Made by a program: the position numbers and the translations under genes
Source: Bacillota bacterium
Lineage (GTDB): Bacteria > Bacillota > UBA4882 > UBA8346
Assembly (NCBI GenBank): GCA_003501365.1
Contig: DNPP01000097.1
Coordinates: forward strand, 1,246 to 12,357
Reading direction: 5' to 3'
Length of the DNA: 11,112 nucleotides
Shown here: piece by piece, positions 1 to 6,425 of the stretch
Position numbering within the stretch: the first letter of the stretch is position 1
How the letters are laid out: each line of letters opens with the position of its first letter
The notes under the pieces: model-generated
Database searches by the model: none
The model's input: the letters and a program-made list of their open reading frames with translations, nothing else
What the model was told of the DNA's origin: nothing

Positions 1-43
1 CCACGCACAAGTGCGTGCTGCCTCCGTAGTCAAAATGCTTTTG

Positions 44-70
44 GAGATCGAAGTCTAGGGGTACTCTCAA
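44..70 (+). repeat. First copy of a 27-nt stem-loop motif
   Basis: This 27-nt segment matches 219-245 at 21 of 27 positions without gaps. Both begin GAGATC and share a TAGGG-K-TACTCT core. In each copy the ends can pair (GAG with CTC and further out), leaving a 17-nt loop. One outer pair is G-T here and A-T in the other copy, which keeps pairing possible. This looks like the 3' hairpin of a structured RNA element that occurs twice in tandem, with most of the first copy outside the window. Confidence 0.5.
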
Positions 71-119
71 TGTTGTCAAGTGATAAATACATATTATGGA
101 AGAAACAAAATCGAAAATT

Positions 120-245
120 CGGGTGCAAACGGCTCTCTCGCTCTCCCTAATGATGCCAAGCTCGATGGAGCTATGTAGTGGGAGAGTAACCCGGTATCTT
201 CGAAACCAAGAGCCTTTAGAGATCAACGGTTAGGGTTACTCTAAA
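120..245 (+). ncRNA. Putative structured RNA element with a pseudoknot
   Basis: Several helices can be drawn. CGGGT (120-124) pairs with ACCCG (189-193). CTCTCCC (141-147) pairs with GGGAGAG (180-186). AGCTC/GAGCT (159-163/168-172) closes a GATG loop. GGCTCT (131-136) pairs with AGAGCC (209-214), which crosses the first helix and makes a pseudoknot. TTTAGAG (215-221) pairs with CTCTAAA (239-245). The last hairpin repeats the motif at 44-70. The order of strands (A B C C' A' B') is that of a nested pseudoknot, as in several riboswitches and HDV-like ribozymes. I could not match it to a named family, and no catalytic core was recognised. The function is therefore unknown; a cis-regulatory leader for the gene at 436 is the simplest reading. 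Confidence 0.4.
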
Positions 246-259
246 ATTTATGATAACAT

Positions 260-307
260 CAAAATTTAATTCAACATATATAGAAATTAAATTTTGTCGG
301 CTTTTTT
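260..307 (+). terminator. AT-rich hairpin followed by a T-run, possible attenuator
   Basis: A perfect 12-bp inverted repeat (260-271 with 285-296) encloses a 13-nt loop and is followed five bases later by TTTTTT (302-307). The stem is almost wholly A-T, so it is weak, and the T-run is not adjacent. It could be a terminator or attenuator downstream of the putative structured RNA. An AT-rich regulatory palindrome is an alternative. Confidence 0.35.
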
Positions 308-323
308 AAAAAAAGATCAAAAT

Positions 324-341
324 ACTGTACTTCGGGACAGT
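324..341 (+). other. Small hairpin with TTCG tetraloop
   Basis: ACTGT and ACAGT arms enclose C-TTCG-G, the very stable UUCG tetraloop in RNA, with one A-G mismatch. The outer bases AATACT (321-326) can alternatively pair with AGTATT at 366-371, so two folds compete. It lies in the leader about 95 bases before the start codon. Its role is unknown. Confidence 0.3.
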
Positions 342-435
342 CACAAAAGCAAAATAGTACTGTAGAGTATTGTTGTATAGCTTTTTATAGTTGGAATGGC
401 AAGTATTGAAAATAAAAAAAGGAGTGTAATCAATC

Positions 436-1080
436 ATGAAAAAAATTATGACATTCGTCGTTCTGGTCGGTCTGCTGGTTTTATGCGCAACCAGCGTCTT
501 TGCCTCCGCTGTATATTTTGATTATATGCCCAGTGGAACAGCTGAAGGAAGCGGCTCGGGGGGGTCTTCCAGCCCTGATTGTTCAGATTATCAAGTCGGG
601 GTGGTGGTCCCGGTAGAAAAGTTTCAATTTGGTCTTGAATATAACTCCACAGATATCGATTATAGTACAGGTATGCAGTATACCGGTTGGAAAATAATGG
701 GCGGCTATCAATGTTTTAAAACCGATCAGTTCGAACTGTTTACGGACCTTTCGTATCTTGATTGGAAAGCGAAGGCGAAAGGAACAACTGTCATTCAATA
801 TTCACCTCTTTTGATCGGTATCGCCTGTAAATATCGGATGAATGATCAGATGTTTATCAACGGTTCGGTTGATTGCGCCACCTCTGATTTTATCATAGTT
901 CAAGATTCTGCGGCCTATCCTGCCGATTATACGGCTGTCCAGGTAAAATATTCATATTTTTTTACCAAGGGTTTCGCGGCTTCTTTGGGTTATAAGTGGT
1001 CTGAACTCAATTATGAAGGTAAATTTTATGGAGAATCGGTTACGAAGGGTTTCACCCTTGGCGCAAGTTATAATTTCTGA
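436..1080 (+). CDS. Small outer-membrane beta-barrel protein
   Basis: The 214-residue product has a Sec signal peptide (two lysines, hydrophobic core about residues 6-20, probable cleavage after VFA at 21-23 or ASA at 23-25). The mature part has alternating aromatic and polar stretches such as the segments near 84-92, 98-110, 122-134 and 168-190. It ends in YNF, the C-terminal Phe that beta-barrel assembly machinery recognises. A Gly/Ser-rich linker lies at about 36-47. Size and pattern suggest an 8-stranded, OmpA/opacity-like barrel in the outer membrane; no specific family name can be given and the transported or bound partner is unknown. The start is supported by GGAG at 421-424. A long, possibly regulatory leader precedes it, and lipoprotein genes follow after 91 bases in the same direction. 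Confidence 0.7.
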   Translation: MKKIMTFVVLVGLLVLCATSVFASAVYFDYMPSGTAEGSGSGGSSSPDCSDYQVGVVVPVEKFQFGLEYNSTDIDYSTGMQYTGWKIMGGYQCFKTDQFELFTDLSYLDWKAKAKGTTVIQYSPLLIGIACKYRMNDQMFINGSVDCATSDFIIVQDSAAYPADYTAVQVKYSYFFTKGFAASLGYKWSELNYEGKFYGESVTKGFTLGASYNF

Positions 1081-1125
1081 TTGCGAAAGGAATTTGAATC
1101 AGTTTCCCATTACGAACAAAGGAGC

Positions 1126-1161
1126 TGTCGCAAAAGTAATTTGATAGAGCGACAAAAGGAG
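1126..1161 (+). promoter_or_regulatory. Hairpin abutting the ribosome binding site
   Basis: TGTCGC (1126-1131) pairs perfectly with GCGACA (1149-1154), and the right arm runs straight into the AAAAGGAG Shine-Dalgarno (1154-1161) of the lipoprotein gene at 1172. A second AAAGGAG (1118-1124) lies just before the left arm. The arrangement could modulate translation, but no ligand or factor is implied by the sequence. Confidence 0.35.
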
Positions 1162-1171
1162 TGGGATCCAA

Positions 1172-2035
1172 ATGAAAAAGTCCTGCCATGTGGTTCTTAT
1201 CGTAATCCTAATTCTGGTCCTGGCCCTCTCCGGCTGCGGGGGGAGTAACAAAAGTAGTAGTGGGTACACCGGCGTCGCCTTTACGATGATCGCCGTCCCG
1301 TCCCAGAGTTACAAGATCGCCCAGACCGAGGTGACGTATGAATTATGGAACGCCGTCTATACTTGGGCCCTTGCCAACGGCTATACTTTCGCCAACGCCG
1401 GTACGAAAGGCAGCAGTGGTTCGGGCAGCGACCAACAGCCGGTAACCACTGTCAGTTGGCGTGACGCCATGGTCTGGTGCAACGCCCTGACGGAGTATTA
1501 TAACGCTAAGAGCGGGACGAGTTATACGTGTGTATATACTTATAGCGATGCTATCGTCCGGAATGCCACAGATACGACGGCCTGCGATGTAACCGCCGGT
1601 TCCACCGCCAAAGGCTTCCGCCTGCCGACCAGCGATGAATGGTATCAGGCGGCCCGGTATATCGACGGGACTAATTGCTATCCCGATACCTACGCCAGCG
1701 GTGCCGACGCTACTTATGATGCGACTGGTGGTGGATCAGATTACGATGGAGACGAGGATGTTCAATATACCGGCGATGTCGCGGTTTATTCCGCTAATTC
1801 CGGCAGCGCCACTGCGGTGGTTAAGAGTAAATCACCCAATAAACTTGGCCTTTACGATATGAGCGGGAACGTCTTGGAGTGGTGCTTTGACTGGAGTATT
1901 AACGATTTCAGCCGGGTGAGACGCGGCGGTTGCTGTAACAATGGCGTCGCCGACATGCAGCTTGGCAGTTTTGTTGATTTCCCGGTCCTCGGTAGCAGCA
2001 GCAGCCTTGGCTTCCGTCCCGTGAGGATGAATTGA
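1172..2035 (+). CDS. SUMF1/FGE-sulfatase-domain lipoprotein, paralogue 1
   Basis: A 287-residue lipoprotein: signal peptide with lipobox L-S-G-C (lipidated Cys22), then a SUMF1 (formylglycine-generating-enzyme-like) fold. Visible family motifs are TEVTYELW (52-59), VSWRDAMVWCNALTEY (94-109), FRLPTSDEW (149-157), GLYDMSGNVLEW (226-237), RVRRGG (248-253) and GFRPVR (280-285). Compared with the two paralogues downstream it lacks part of the N-terminal VPGG...AYW segment. The motif usually read RGGSW is RGGCC (251-255), so two adjacent cysteines stand where Ser-Trp is usual. These are not in the spacing of the catalytic Cys pair of true FGE, so sulfatase activation is unlikely. The fold is widely reused for ligand binding, and a surface-exposed binding role is an inference. 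Start: AAGGAG ten bases upstream. Confidence 0.85.
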   Translation: MKKSCHVVLIVILILVLALSGCGGSNKSSSGYTGVAFTMIAVPSQSYKIAQTEVTYELWNAVYTWALANGYTFANAGTKGSSGSGSDQQPVTTVSWRDAMVWCNALTEYYNAKSGTSYTCVYTYSDAIVRNATDTTACDVTAGSTAKGFRLPTSDEWYQAARYIDGTNCYPDTYASGADATYDATGGGSDYDGDEDVQYTGDVAVYSANSGSATAVVKSKSPNKLGLYDMSGNVLEWCFDWSINDFSRVRRGGCCNNGVADMQLGSFVDFPVLGSSSSLGFRPVRMN

Positions 2036-2067
2036 AGGGTGAATTATGAAGTTTGAAGTTTAAAAAA

Positions 2068-2103
2068 AATATACGGAATATCAAAGTGAATCATGAGTGA
2101 ATG
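2068..2103 (+). repeat. Duplicated 3' flank of lipoprotein gene, copy 1
   Basis: These 36 bases are identical to 4018-4053 except for one position. Looser similarity extends from the stop codons (2033 and 3991) to about 2149 and 4098. It shows that the 3' flanks duplicated along with the genes. Confidence 0.85.
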
Positions 2104-2142
2104 GGAAGGACGGGGCAAATGCGGAAGCATCAGTTTTTATAA

Positions 2143-2149
2143 TTCTTTA
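2143..2149. repeat. Left 7-bp target-site duplication TTCTTTA
   Basis: TTCTTTA occurs here and again at 2456-2462, exactly at the two borders of the inverted-repeat element 2150-2455. A single TTCTTTA, also followed by GG, occurs at 4092-4098 at the matching place in the paralogous spacer and represents the empty site. Confidence 0.65.
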
Positions 2150-2455
2150 CTCAACTTTTCCACATTAAAAATAGGGATAAACAATTGGATTAAATCGGAG
2201 TAAAGCGAATAGTCAAATAATTTCCAGTTTGTCGATCGAGTCCGCCCTCATTCTATCTTTCTCCCCCAGGGAGAAACGAACGGTTCTTCTTTGCAGGTAT
2301 TTAGCTTGGTGCGGGTTGTTTTTTGATTGTTTCCTTGAGAAACCTTAGTTTTTCCCGATCCCGGGAGAAAGCTCAGCTCAATGAAGCCACAAAATGATGG
2401 CTAGAACCCTATAGTATTGCTTCCATCAAGCGTATTTTAAGCTGAGAAAGTTGAG
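2150..2455. mobile_element. 306-bp non-autonomous (MITE-like) element
   Basis: The borders are the inverted repeat CTCAACTTT (2150-2158) and AAAGTTGAG (2447-2455), and partial complementarity continues inward for about 15 bases. A 7-bp direct duplication TTCTTTA flanks it on both sides, and the paralogous spacer has the uninterrupted TTCTTTAGG site at 4092-4100. The interior has no open frame of note. It contains two strong stem-loops: TTTCTCCC/GGGAGAAA at 2258-2276 and a 9-bp stem at 2349-2370. It carries no transposase, so it would depend on one elsewhere. The transposase family is not identifiable from these ends alone. Confidence 0.65.
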
Positions 2456-2462
2456 TTCTTTA
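2456..2462. repeat. Right 7-bp target-site duplication TTCTTTA
   Basis: Matches 2143-2149 and adjoins the right terminal inverted repeat. The next bases, GG, agree with the empty site at 4092-4100. Confidence 0.65.
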
Positions 2463-2510
2463 GGTCACCGGTGTGTTGAAGCGGTTTGGTTTGTTATTCT
2501 TGGATGTCTA

Positions 2511-2791
2511 TTTCACCTAACCCTCGGTCCCTGCGCGCTTTATAAAGCGCGACCTCAATCTGTTTGCTGAAGTCTGGGACAGGGAAAGGATGACTCAATT
2601 CGATACATTCCTGCATTGTCCCAATAATCATTTTTTTCTTTACCCTGATTTCGGGAATATTATGAAAGATTACATTTCCTCGAGCAAGGCTTATAATCAC
2701 CCTCAAAAGCTTCCCTTCCCTGTCCCGGATGAATGCTTCTCGAAGGAGGGAAGGGGCTTCGCGTCCCAGATGACGCGTGGGTTAGGTTAAA
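2511..2791. mobile_element. 281-bp fold-back element flanked by TA (IS630/Tc1-mariner-like MITE)
   Basis: The termini TTTCACCTAACCC (2511-2523) and GGGTTAGGTTAAA (2779-2791) are inverted repeats with one mismatch. The dinucleotide TA lies immediately outside both ends (2509-2510 and 2792-2793), the target duplication typical of the IS630/Tc1-mariner superfamily. Complementarity recurs inside: GGGACAGGGAAAGG from 2577 faces CCCTTCCCTGTCCC ending near 2723, so much of the element can fold back on itself. A perfect 18-base palindrome centred on TTTATAAA lies at 2534-2551. No transposase is present. Short open frames on both strands here are by-products of the palindromic structure. Confidence 0.6.
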
Positions 2792-2888
2792 TAGGTAACT
2801 TTGTTCGCCTTTCTCTTTTATTTTTGCCTGTCAACTTCGTGAATAGTGTCTGGTTTGCTCAATTACGTCAAGCTTTAGCTACCAATTT

Positions 2889-2906
2889 TAAAATGCGAAA
2901 GTTGAG
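2889..2906. repeat. Solitary element-end-like motif
   Basis: AAAGTTGAG at 2898-2906, preceded by TTTTAAAATGCG, resembles the right end of the element at 2150-2455 (AAAGTTGAG preceded by TTTTAAGCTGAG). No matching left end or target duplication was found. It may be a relic of an older insertion. Confidence 0.4.
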
Positions 2907-2946
2907 TAATGTAAGAAAAAATTCGACTAAAGGAGTTTGAATCGAA

Positions 2947-3993
2947 ATGAAAAAATATGGCAATTTAGGGCTTGTCTTAATTTTAATCCTAATTCTGGTC
3001 ATGTCCATCTCCGGTTGCGGGGGAGGAAGCAGCAGTCATACTAGCGGCGGGACAACTTACACCCCCGGCCAGTCTAGTACATACACAGTCGACACTGTAA
3101 CGTTTAATATGAATTATGTCCCCGGCGGTCTGGCTTTCCCCACCGATGCCGCTGTAAATACTTTCAAAGATGATACCACAGCTACGGTCGCTAATGCTTA
3201 CTGGTTCGCGGAGACGGATGTTACATACCAGTTGTGGAGCGCAGTCTATACTTGGGCGGTAGATTCAACAGCAACAGACGGCGTTGCCGGGCACGGTAAA
3301 TATTCTTTCGCCAATACGGGCAAAGATGGCTTCAGCGGTTCGGGGAGCAATTTAGAGCCGGTGACCACTATTAGTTGGCGGAGCGCCATGATCTGGTGCA
3401 ACGCCTTGACAGAGTATTGTAACGCCAAAGCCGGGACGAGCTACGCTTGCGTTTATTGTACGGATACTTCCTATGCTATTCCGATCCGGACGAGTACCAG
3501 CAGCAAGACAATAGAATATAGTACTGAGGGTACGCAGGATGCCCCTTGTGTCAACTTGGCTGCCAAGGGCTTCCGCCTGCCGACGAGCATGGAATGGGAA
3601 CTGGCGGCGCGGTATATCGGAACAACCGCTCCAACTATAGCTCCTTTATCGGCTGAGGTATTAACATCAGGTGGAGTTTATTGGACGCCAGGCGATTACG
3701 CCAGCGGTGCTACCGGTGACTATGGCACAACAGCTACAGCTGCTGTGGCTGTCTACAGTGCAACTAATACCGCGGAGGTTAAAACTAAAAAGGCTAACGC
3801 CTTGGGCCTTTATGACATGAGTGGGAACGTCTATGAGTGGTGCTTTGATTGGTATAGCAGCGGTTCCAGTCGAGTGCTACGCAGCTGTTGCTTCGCTCAT
3901 GATGCCAGCTATCTGCGACTTGGCTATGTAGAAGAAGAGTACCCTTATAACGCCTCCTTCTTTTACGGTGTTCGACCCGTGAGGACGAATTGA
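2947..3993 (+). CDS. SUMF1/FGE-sulfatase-domain lipoprotein, paralogue 2
   Basis: A 348-residue lipoprotein with lipobox I-S-G-C (Cys24), a Ser/Thr/Gly-rich linker to about residue 46, and a full SUMF1-type domain. Visible motifs are FNMNYVPGG (53-61), AYWFAETDVTYQLW (84-97), ISWRSAMIWCNALTEY (142-157), GFRLPTSMEWELAARY (208-223), GDYASGA (249-255), ALGLYDMSGNVYEWCFDW (285-302) and GVRPVRT (341-347). The usual RGGSW is replaced by RSCC (312-315), again giving adjacent cysteines. The catalytic Cys arrangement of FGE is not seen. The first 30 or so codons and the Shine-Dalgarno region are nearly the same at DNA level as in the gene at 4409, so the two are recent paralogues at their 5' ends. Likely anchored to a membrane facing the periplasm or cell surface; ligand unknown. 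Start fixed by AAAGGAG at 2929-2935. Confidence 0.87.
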   Translation: MKKYGNLGLVLILILILVMSISGCGGGSSSHTSGGTTYTPGQSSTYTVDTVTFNMNYVPGGLAFPTDAAVNTFKDDTTATVANAYWFAETDVTYQLWSAVYTWAVDSTATDGVAGHGKYSFANTGKDGFSGSGSNLEPVTTISWRSAMIWCNALTEYCNAKAGTSYACVYCTDTSYAIPIRTSTSSKTIEYSTEGTQDAPCVNLAAKGFRLPTSMEWELAARYIGTTAPTIAPLSAEVLTSGGVYWTPGDYASGATGDYGTTATAAVAVYSATNTAEVKTKKANALGLYDMSGNVYEWCFDWYSSGSSRVLRSCCFAHDASYLRLGYVEEEYPYNASFFYGVRPVRTN

Positions 3994-4017
3994 AGTGTGA
4001 AGTTTGAAGCTTGAAAA

Positions 4018-4053
4018 AATATACGGAATATCAAAGTGAATCCTGAGTGAATG
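4018..4053 (+). repeat. Duplicated 3' flank of lipoprotein gene, copy 2
   Basis: Matches 2068-2103 at 35 of 36 positions and sits at a similar distance from the stop codon of the upstream SUMF1 gene. Confidence 0.85.
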
Positions 4054-4251
4054 AAGGATGGGGCAAATGAGTAAGCACCCAATTTTAAAACTTCTTTAGG
4101 CCATCCTGTTTGATCCGATTACCAAAGGCTTTCACCTCGGTGAGTTGAACCGGGTTTGTTTGAACAAGAAAATATTAACAAAGAAAGTGGAGTTTTTCAA
4201 GGACGACGAAGCGGTTTACTGGAGCGTGTTCATCTCAACGGCTTCTGCGGA

Positions 4252-4298
4252 GAAAGGTGGCGGCTCTATTTTTAATAGAGACGATGGATAGGGGTCTA
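4252..4298. repeat. 47-bp dispersed repeat, solitary copy
   Basis: Identical to 7470-7516 except for one base. It includes a perfect CTCTATT-TTT-AATAGAG hairpin (4264-4280). In the other copy this segment is the right end of a 154-bp inverted-repeat element; here no left arm is present, so this is a truncated or solo end. Confidence 0.85.
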
Positions 4299-4408
4299 GT
4301 ATTTTTCTTGGGTCGGAATTATATAGGAGATGATGAGTTAAGAATGAGAGTCTTGATGTGTTTAGGGCAATTTCGAAAGAATTGGTCAGAAGAGGAGTCT
4401 GAATCGAA

Positions 4409-5503
4409 ATGAAAAAATACGGCAATGTAGGGCTTATCTTAATTTTAATCTTACTTTTGGTCCTGGCTCTCTCCGGCTGTGGGGGAAATAACAACAGTGG
4501 AAATGATGGTAATACCATTGGCGCAGGAAAGTCCATTGCTTACGAGGTTGGCGGCATAAAATTTAATATGCATTACGTCCCTGGCGGCATTACTTTTCCC
4601 ACTAACTCCAGTGTAATTTATAATGATGTAGACAGTATTGATGATAAAGGTAGGGCTACGGTCAAATCCGCATATTGGATCGCCGAAACCGAGGTAACTA
4701 ATGAACTGTATAACGCGGTTTATAAATGGGCGGTGGATGGCACCGGCGACGTAACCGGGGAAGGCGAGGGATTGTATAATTTATTTTTCAACTGGGGCAG
4801 TAATTACGATAGATACCCTAAATACCCTGCCAGTGAAGTCGTTTGGGGAAGTATCATCCCGTGGTGTAATGCCCTTACGGAATATTGCAATGCTAAGAAC
4901 AGGACAAATTACAAATGTGTTTATTATAGTGATCAGAATTATGAAACGCCAATCCGTAATGGGAACAATGTTTCTGCTACCCCATATATTTATTCTGCAA
5001 ACATTCAGGGAAATACCGAAATGGCCAATTGCACCGCCAACGGCTTTCGCTTGCCGACCAGCAATGAATGGGAACTGGCAGCCCGCTACAGAGGCGACAA
5101 GAACGGTGACGGCGATATCTGCGACAGCGGCGAGTATTACCCGGGAAATCACGTCAGCGGAGATACGACCGGACCTTGTTATAGCGCGGATTCGACAGTT
5201 ACTCTTTCAACGGTGTTTGGTAATTATGCTTGGTATGATGGTAATCTAGTTAATGGTCCACTTACTTCGGTGGCCCTAAAATTACCCAATGCTCTAGGTT
5301 TGTACGACATGAGCGGTACTGCTTGGGAGTTTTGCTTTGACCCATGGTTGGATCCGTCATACCCACATATTACCAACGCCAGGACGGGCCGTGGCGGGGG
5401 TGGTGACATGTCTTTAGCCGCTAATATGCAGCTCGGCTTTGTGTTTAGCACCGAATATGGGCCGCCGGTAGGTTGCGGTTTTCGTATTGTCAGAACTCAA
5501 TGA
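4409..5503 (+). CDS. SUMF1/FGE-sulfatase-domain lipoprotein, paralogue 3 (diverged)
   Basis: A 364-residue lipoprotein with lipobox L-S-G-C (Cys24). The N-terminal half keeps the family pattern: FNMHYVPGG (52-60), SAYWIAETEVTNELYNAVYKWAVD (87-110), WCNALTEY (152-159), NGFRLPTSNEWELAARY (211-227). The C-terminal core has drifted: GLYDMSGTAWEFCFD (297-311) instead of GNVxEW, and a run RGGGGDM (328-334) in place of RGGSW, with no cysteine pair. Residues 230-242 (D-K-N-G-D-G-D-I-C-D-S-G-E) resemble a calcium-binding loop but the spacing of the last acidic residue is off by one. Upstream bases AGGAGTCTGAATCG before the ATG nearly repeat those of the gene at 2947. Divergence may reflect a changed ligand or loss of function; it is an intact reading frame. 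Confidence 0.83.
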   Translation: MKKYGNVGLILILILLLVLALSGCGGNNNSGNDGNTIGAGKSIAYEVGGIKFNMHYVPGGITFPTNSSVIYNDVDSIDDKGRATVKSAYWIAETEVTNELYNAVYKWAVDGTGDVTGEGEGLYNLFFNWGSNYDRYPKYPASEVVWGSIIPWCNALTEYCNAKNRTNYKCVYYSDQNYETPIRNGNNVSATPYIYSANIQGNTEMANCTANGFRLPTSNEWELAARYRGDKNGDGDICDSGEYYPGNHVSGDTTGPCYSADSTVTLSTVFGNYAWYDGNLVNGPLTSVALKLPNALGLYDMSGTAWEFCFDPWLDPSYPHITNARTGRGGGGDMSLAANMQLGFVFSTEYGPPVGCGFRIVRTQ

Positions 5504-5514
5504 ATTTTGACCAG

Positions 5515-5548
5515 GGTCGTCTTTTACTTTCAGACGGTACCATTTTTA
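5515..5548 (+). terminator. Possible terminator after lipoprotein gene 3
   Basis: GGT-CGTCT (5515-5522) can pair with AGACG (5532-5536) and, past a 2-base bulge, ACC (5539-5541). ATTTTTAT follows. The stem is short and bulged, so this is a weak call. Confidence 0.35.
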
Positions 5549-5630
5549 TAAAGAAAAGGCGTGCTTTTGCCGAAATATTTATGAATAAACCAAATAGCAA
5601 CAAGTCTGAAAAGCATGAAGGCAAAATGGA

Positions 5631-6425
5631 ATGAATGAGCAGAATGCAATATACAATTACGGTCTTATCAACGGCAATATTAAATTTGTGGGAAGCGGCA
5701 ACAACACCGTCAACAATTTCAGCGGCCAACTGGTCGAGAGCGGGCTATCCGTCGATCTCTGCGGTAGCACTTTTGACAACTCGGGTACGCTTTCACCGGG
5801 AGGCTCCGATTATATTCAGACCACAAGTTTGAATGGTAATCTGATATTTGAGGATTCGGGCCCGACTGTTGCAAGCATGAACTGTATGAACGCTTCAAGC
5901 TTTGGCGATTCAGACTTAACAGATTCTAGCCAGTTCAATATTGAGTTGGACGGGAAGACGACCCAAGCCGACCGGGTTGATGTCAGCGGTATCGTTACAC
6001 TGGGGGGCGCTCTGAATCTTATTCTGCTCAATCCGGGGCGGGTGCTTCCGGGTACTTACTCGGATACTATCCTGACCAGTAGTGCCTATACCGGACAATT
6101 TCAGACATTCAATTATCGGAACACGGCTGTGGTAAACTATCAGTTGGTTTATGATGCAACCGGAATGGTACTTAATTACACGGTTGACTTTGCTGCGGCT
6201 GGGCTTAATGGCAACCAGACGGCGCTTGGCAAATATTTCAATACGATTCAAAAGGCGGGGGGCACTGACGGCTTGGTTCCAATAGTCGCCGACCTCGTTG
6301 CCATATCGGATGTAACAGCTCTCGGATCAGCTTATGATCAGTTGAGCCCATATATTTACAATAATACTACCCGGGCCGTATTGAACTCAACCGGCAATTC
6401 ATGCAACCATTGCGGCAGCATATGA
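5631..6425 (+). pseudogene. Autotransporter fragment 1: passenger beta-helix end
   Basis: A 264-codon open piece without signal peptide or recognisable Shine-Dalgarno. GTLSPGG (about residues 53-59) and the ADRVDVSGIVTLGGALNL segment mark the C-terminal passenger region. NQTALGKYFNTIQKAGG and SDVTALGSAYDQLSPYIYN belong to the linker that precedes the barrel. The last dozen codons (NSCNHCGSI) are out-of-frame read-through after the first frameshift. Confidence 0.65.

Larger units (their letters stand above)
1..435 (+). other. Non-coding leader upstream of the outer-membrane protein gene
   Basis: No convincing gene is present in these 435 bases. The stretch instead holds RNA-like inverted repeats (described separately at 44-70, 120-245, 260-296 and 324-341) before a purine-rich Shine-Dalgarno (GGAG at 421-424) and the ATG at 436. 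The layout of structured elements, an AT-rich hairpin with a T-run and then a start codon resembles a long regulated 5' leader, but no known riboswitch consensus could be matched. The window starts inside this region, so its 5' limit is unknown. Confidence 0.5.
2036..2946. other. Spacer between lipoprotein genes 1 and 2, non-coding and element-filled
   Basis: This 911-base spacer holds no convincing gene. It consists of sequence related to the shorter spacer at 3994-4408 plus two insertions: a 306-bp element (2150-2455) and a 281-bp fold-back element (2511-2791). An isolated element-end-like motif lies at 2889-2906. The last part leads into the AAAGGAG ribosome binding site (2929-2935) for gene 2. 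Subtracting the insertions brings the spacer to roughly the length of its paralogue. Confidence 0.6.
3994..4408. other. Spacer between lipoprotein genes 2 and 3
   Basis: This 415-base spacer has no gene. It contains the second copy of the duplicated 3' flank (4018-4053), the uninterrupted TTCTTTAGG site (4092-4100) that is split by an element in the first spacer, a stretch similar to 2465-2493 (4132-4162), and a 47-base repeat (4252-4298) shared with 7470-7516. It ends with AGAGGAG (4391-4397), the ribosome binding site of gene 3. Confidence 0.65.

Noticed and set aside
120..245. Cyclic-di-GMP (GEMM) riboswitch or HDV-like ribozyme in the leader
   Set aside because: The GCAAAC and GTTAC strings and the strand order are suggestive, but the GEMM core order and the HDV catalytic joining segment are not present.
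2494..2790. Short open frames on both strands (about 66-70 codons) around the fold-back element
   Set aside because: They lie within or across a TA-flanked inverted-repeat element, lack ribosome binding sites, and share peptides only because the element is palindromic.
4781..5249. Open frames of 123 and 138 codons overlapping lipoprotein gene 3
   Set aside because: Both lie entirely inside a well-supported SUMF1 gene and show no family motifs or start signals.
4409..5503. Calcium-binding EF-hand or dockerin loop at residues 230-242 of lipoprotein 3
   Set aside because: The D-x-N-x-D-x-D spacing fits, but the final acidic residue is at position 13 rather than 12 and no helices are evident around it.
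1172..5503. True formylglycine-generating enzymes
   Set aside because: The FGE catalytic cysteine arrangement is absent, no sulfatase gene is nearby, and the proteins are lipoproteins occurring as a tandem family.
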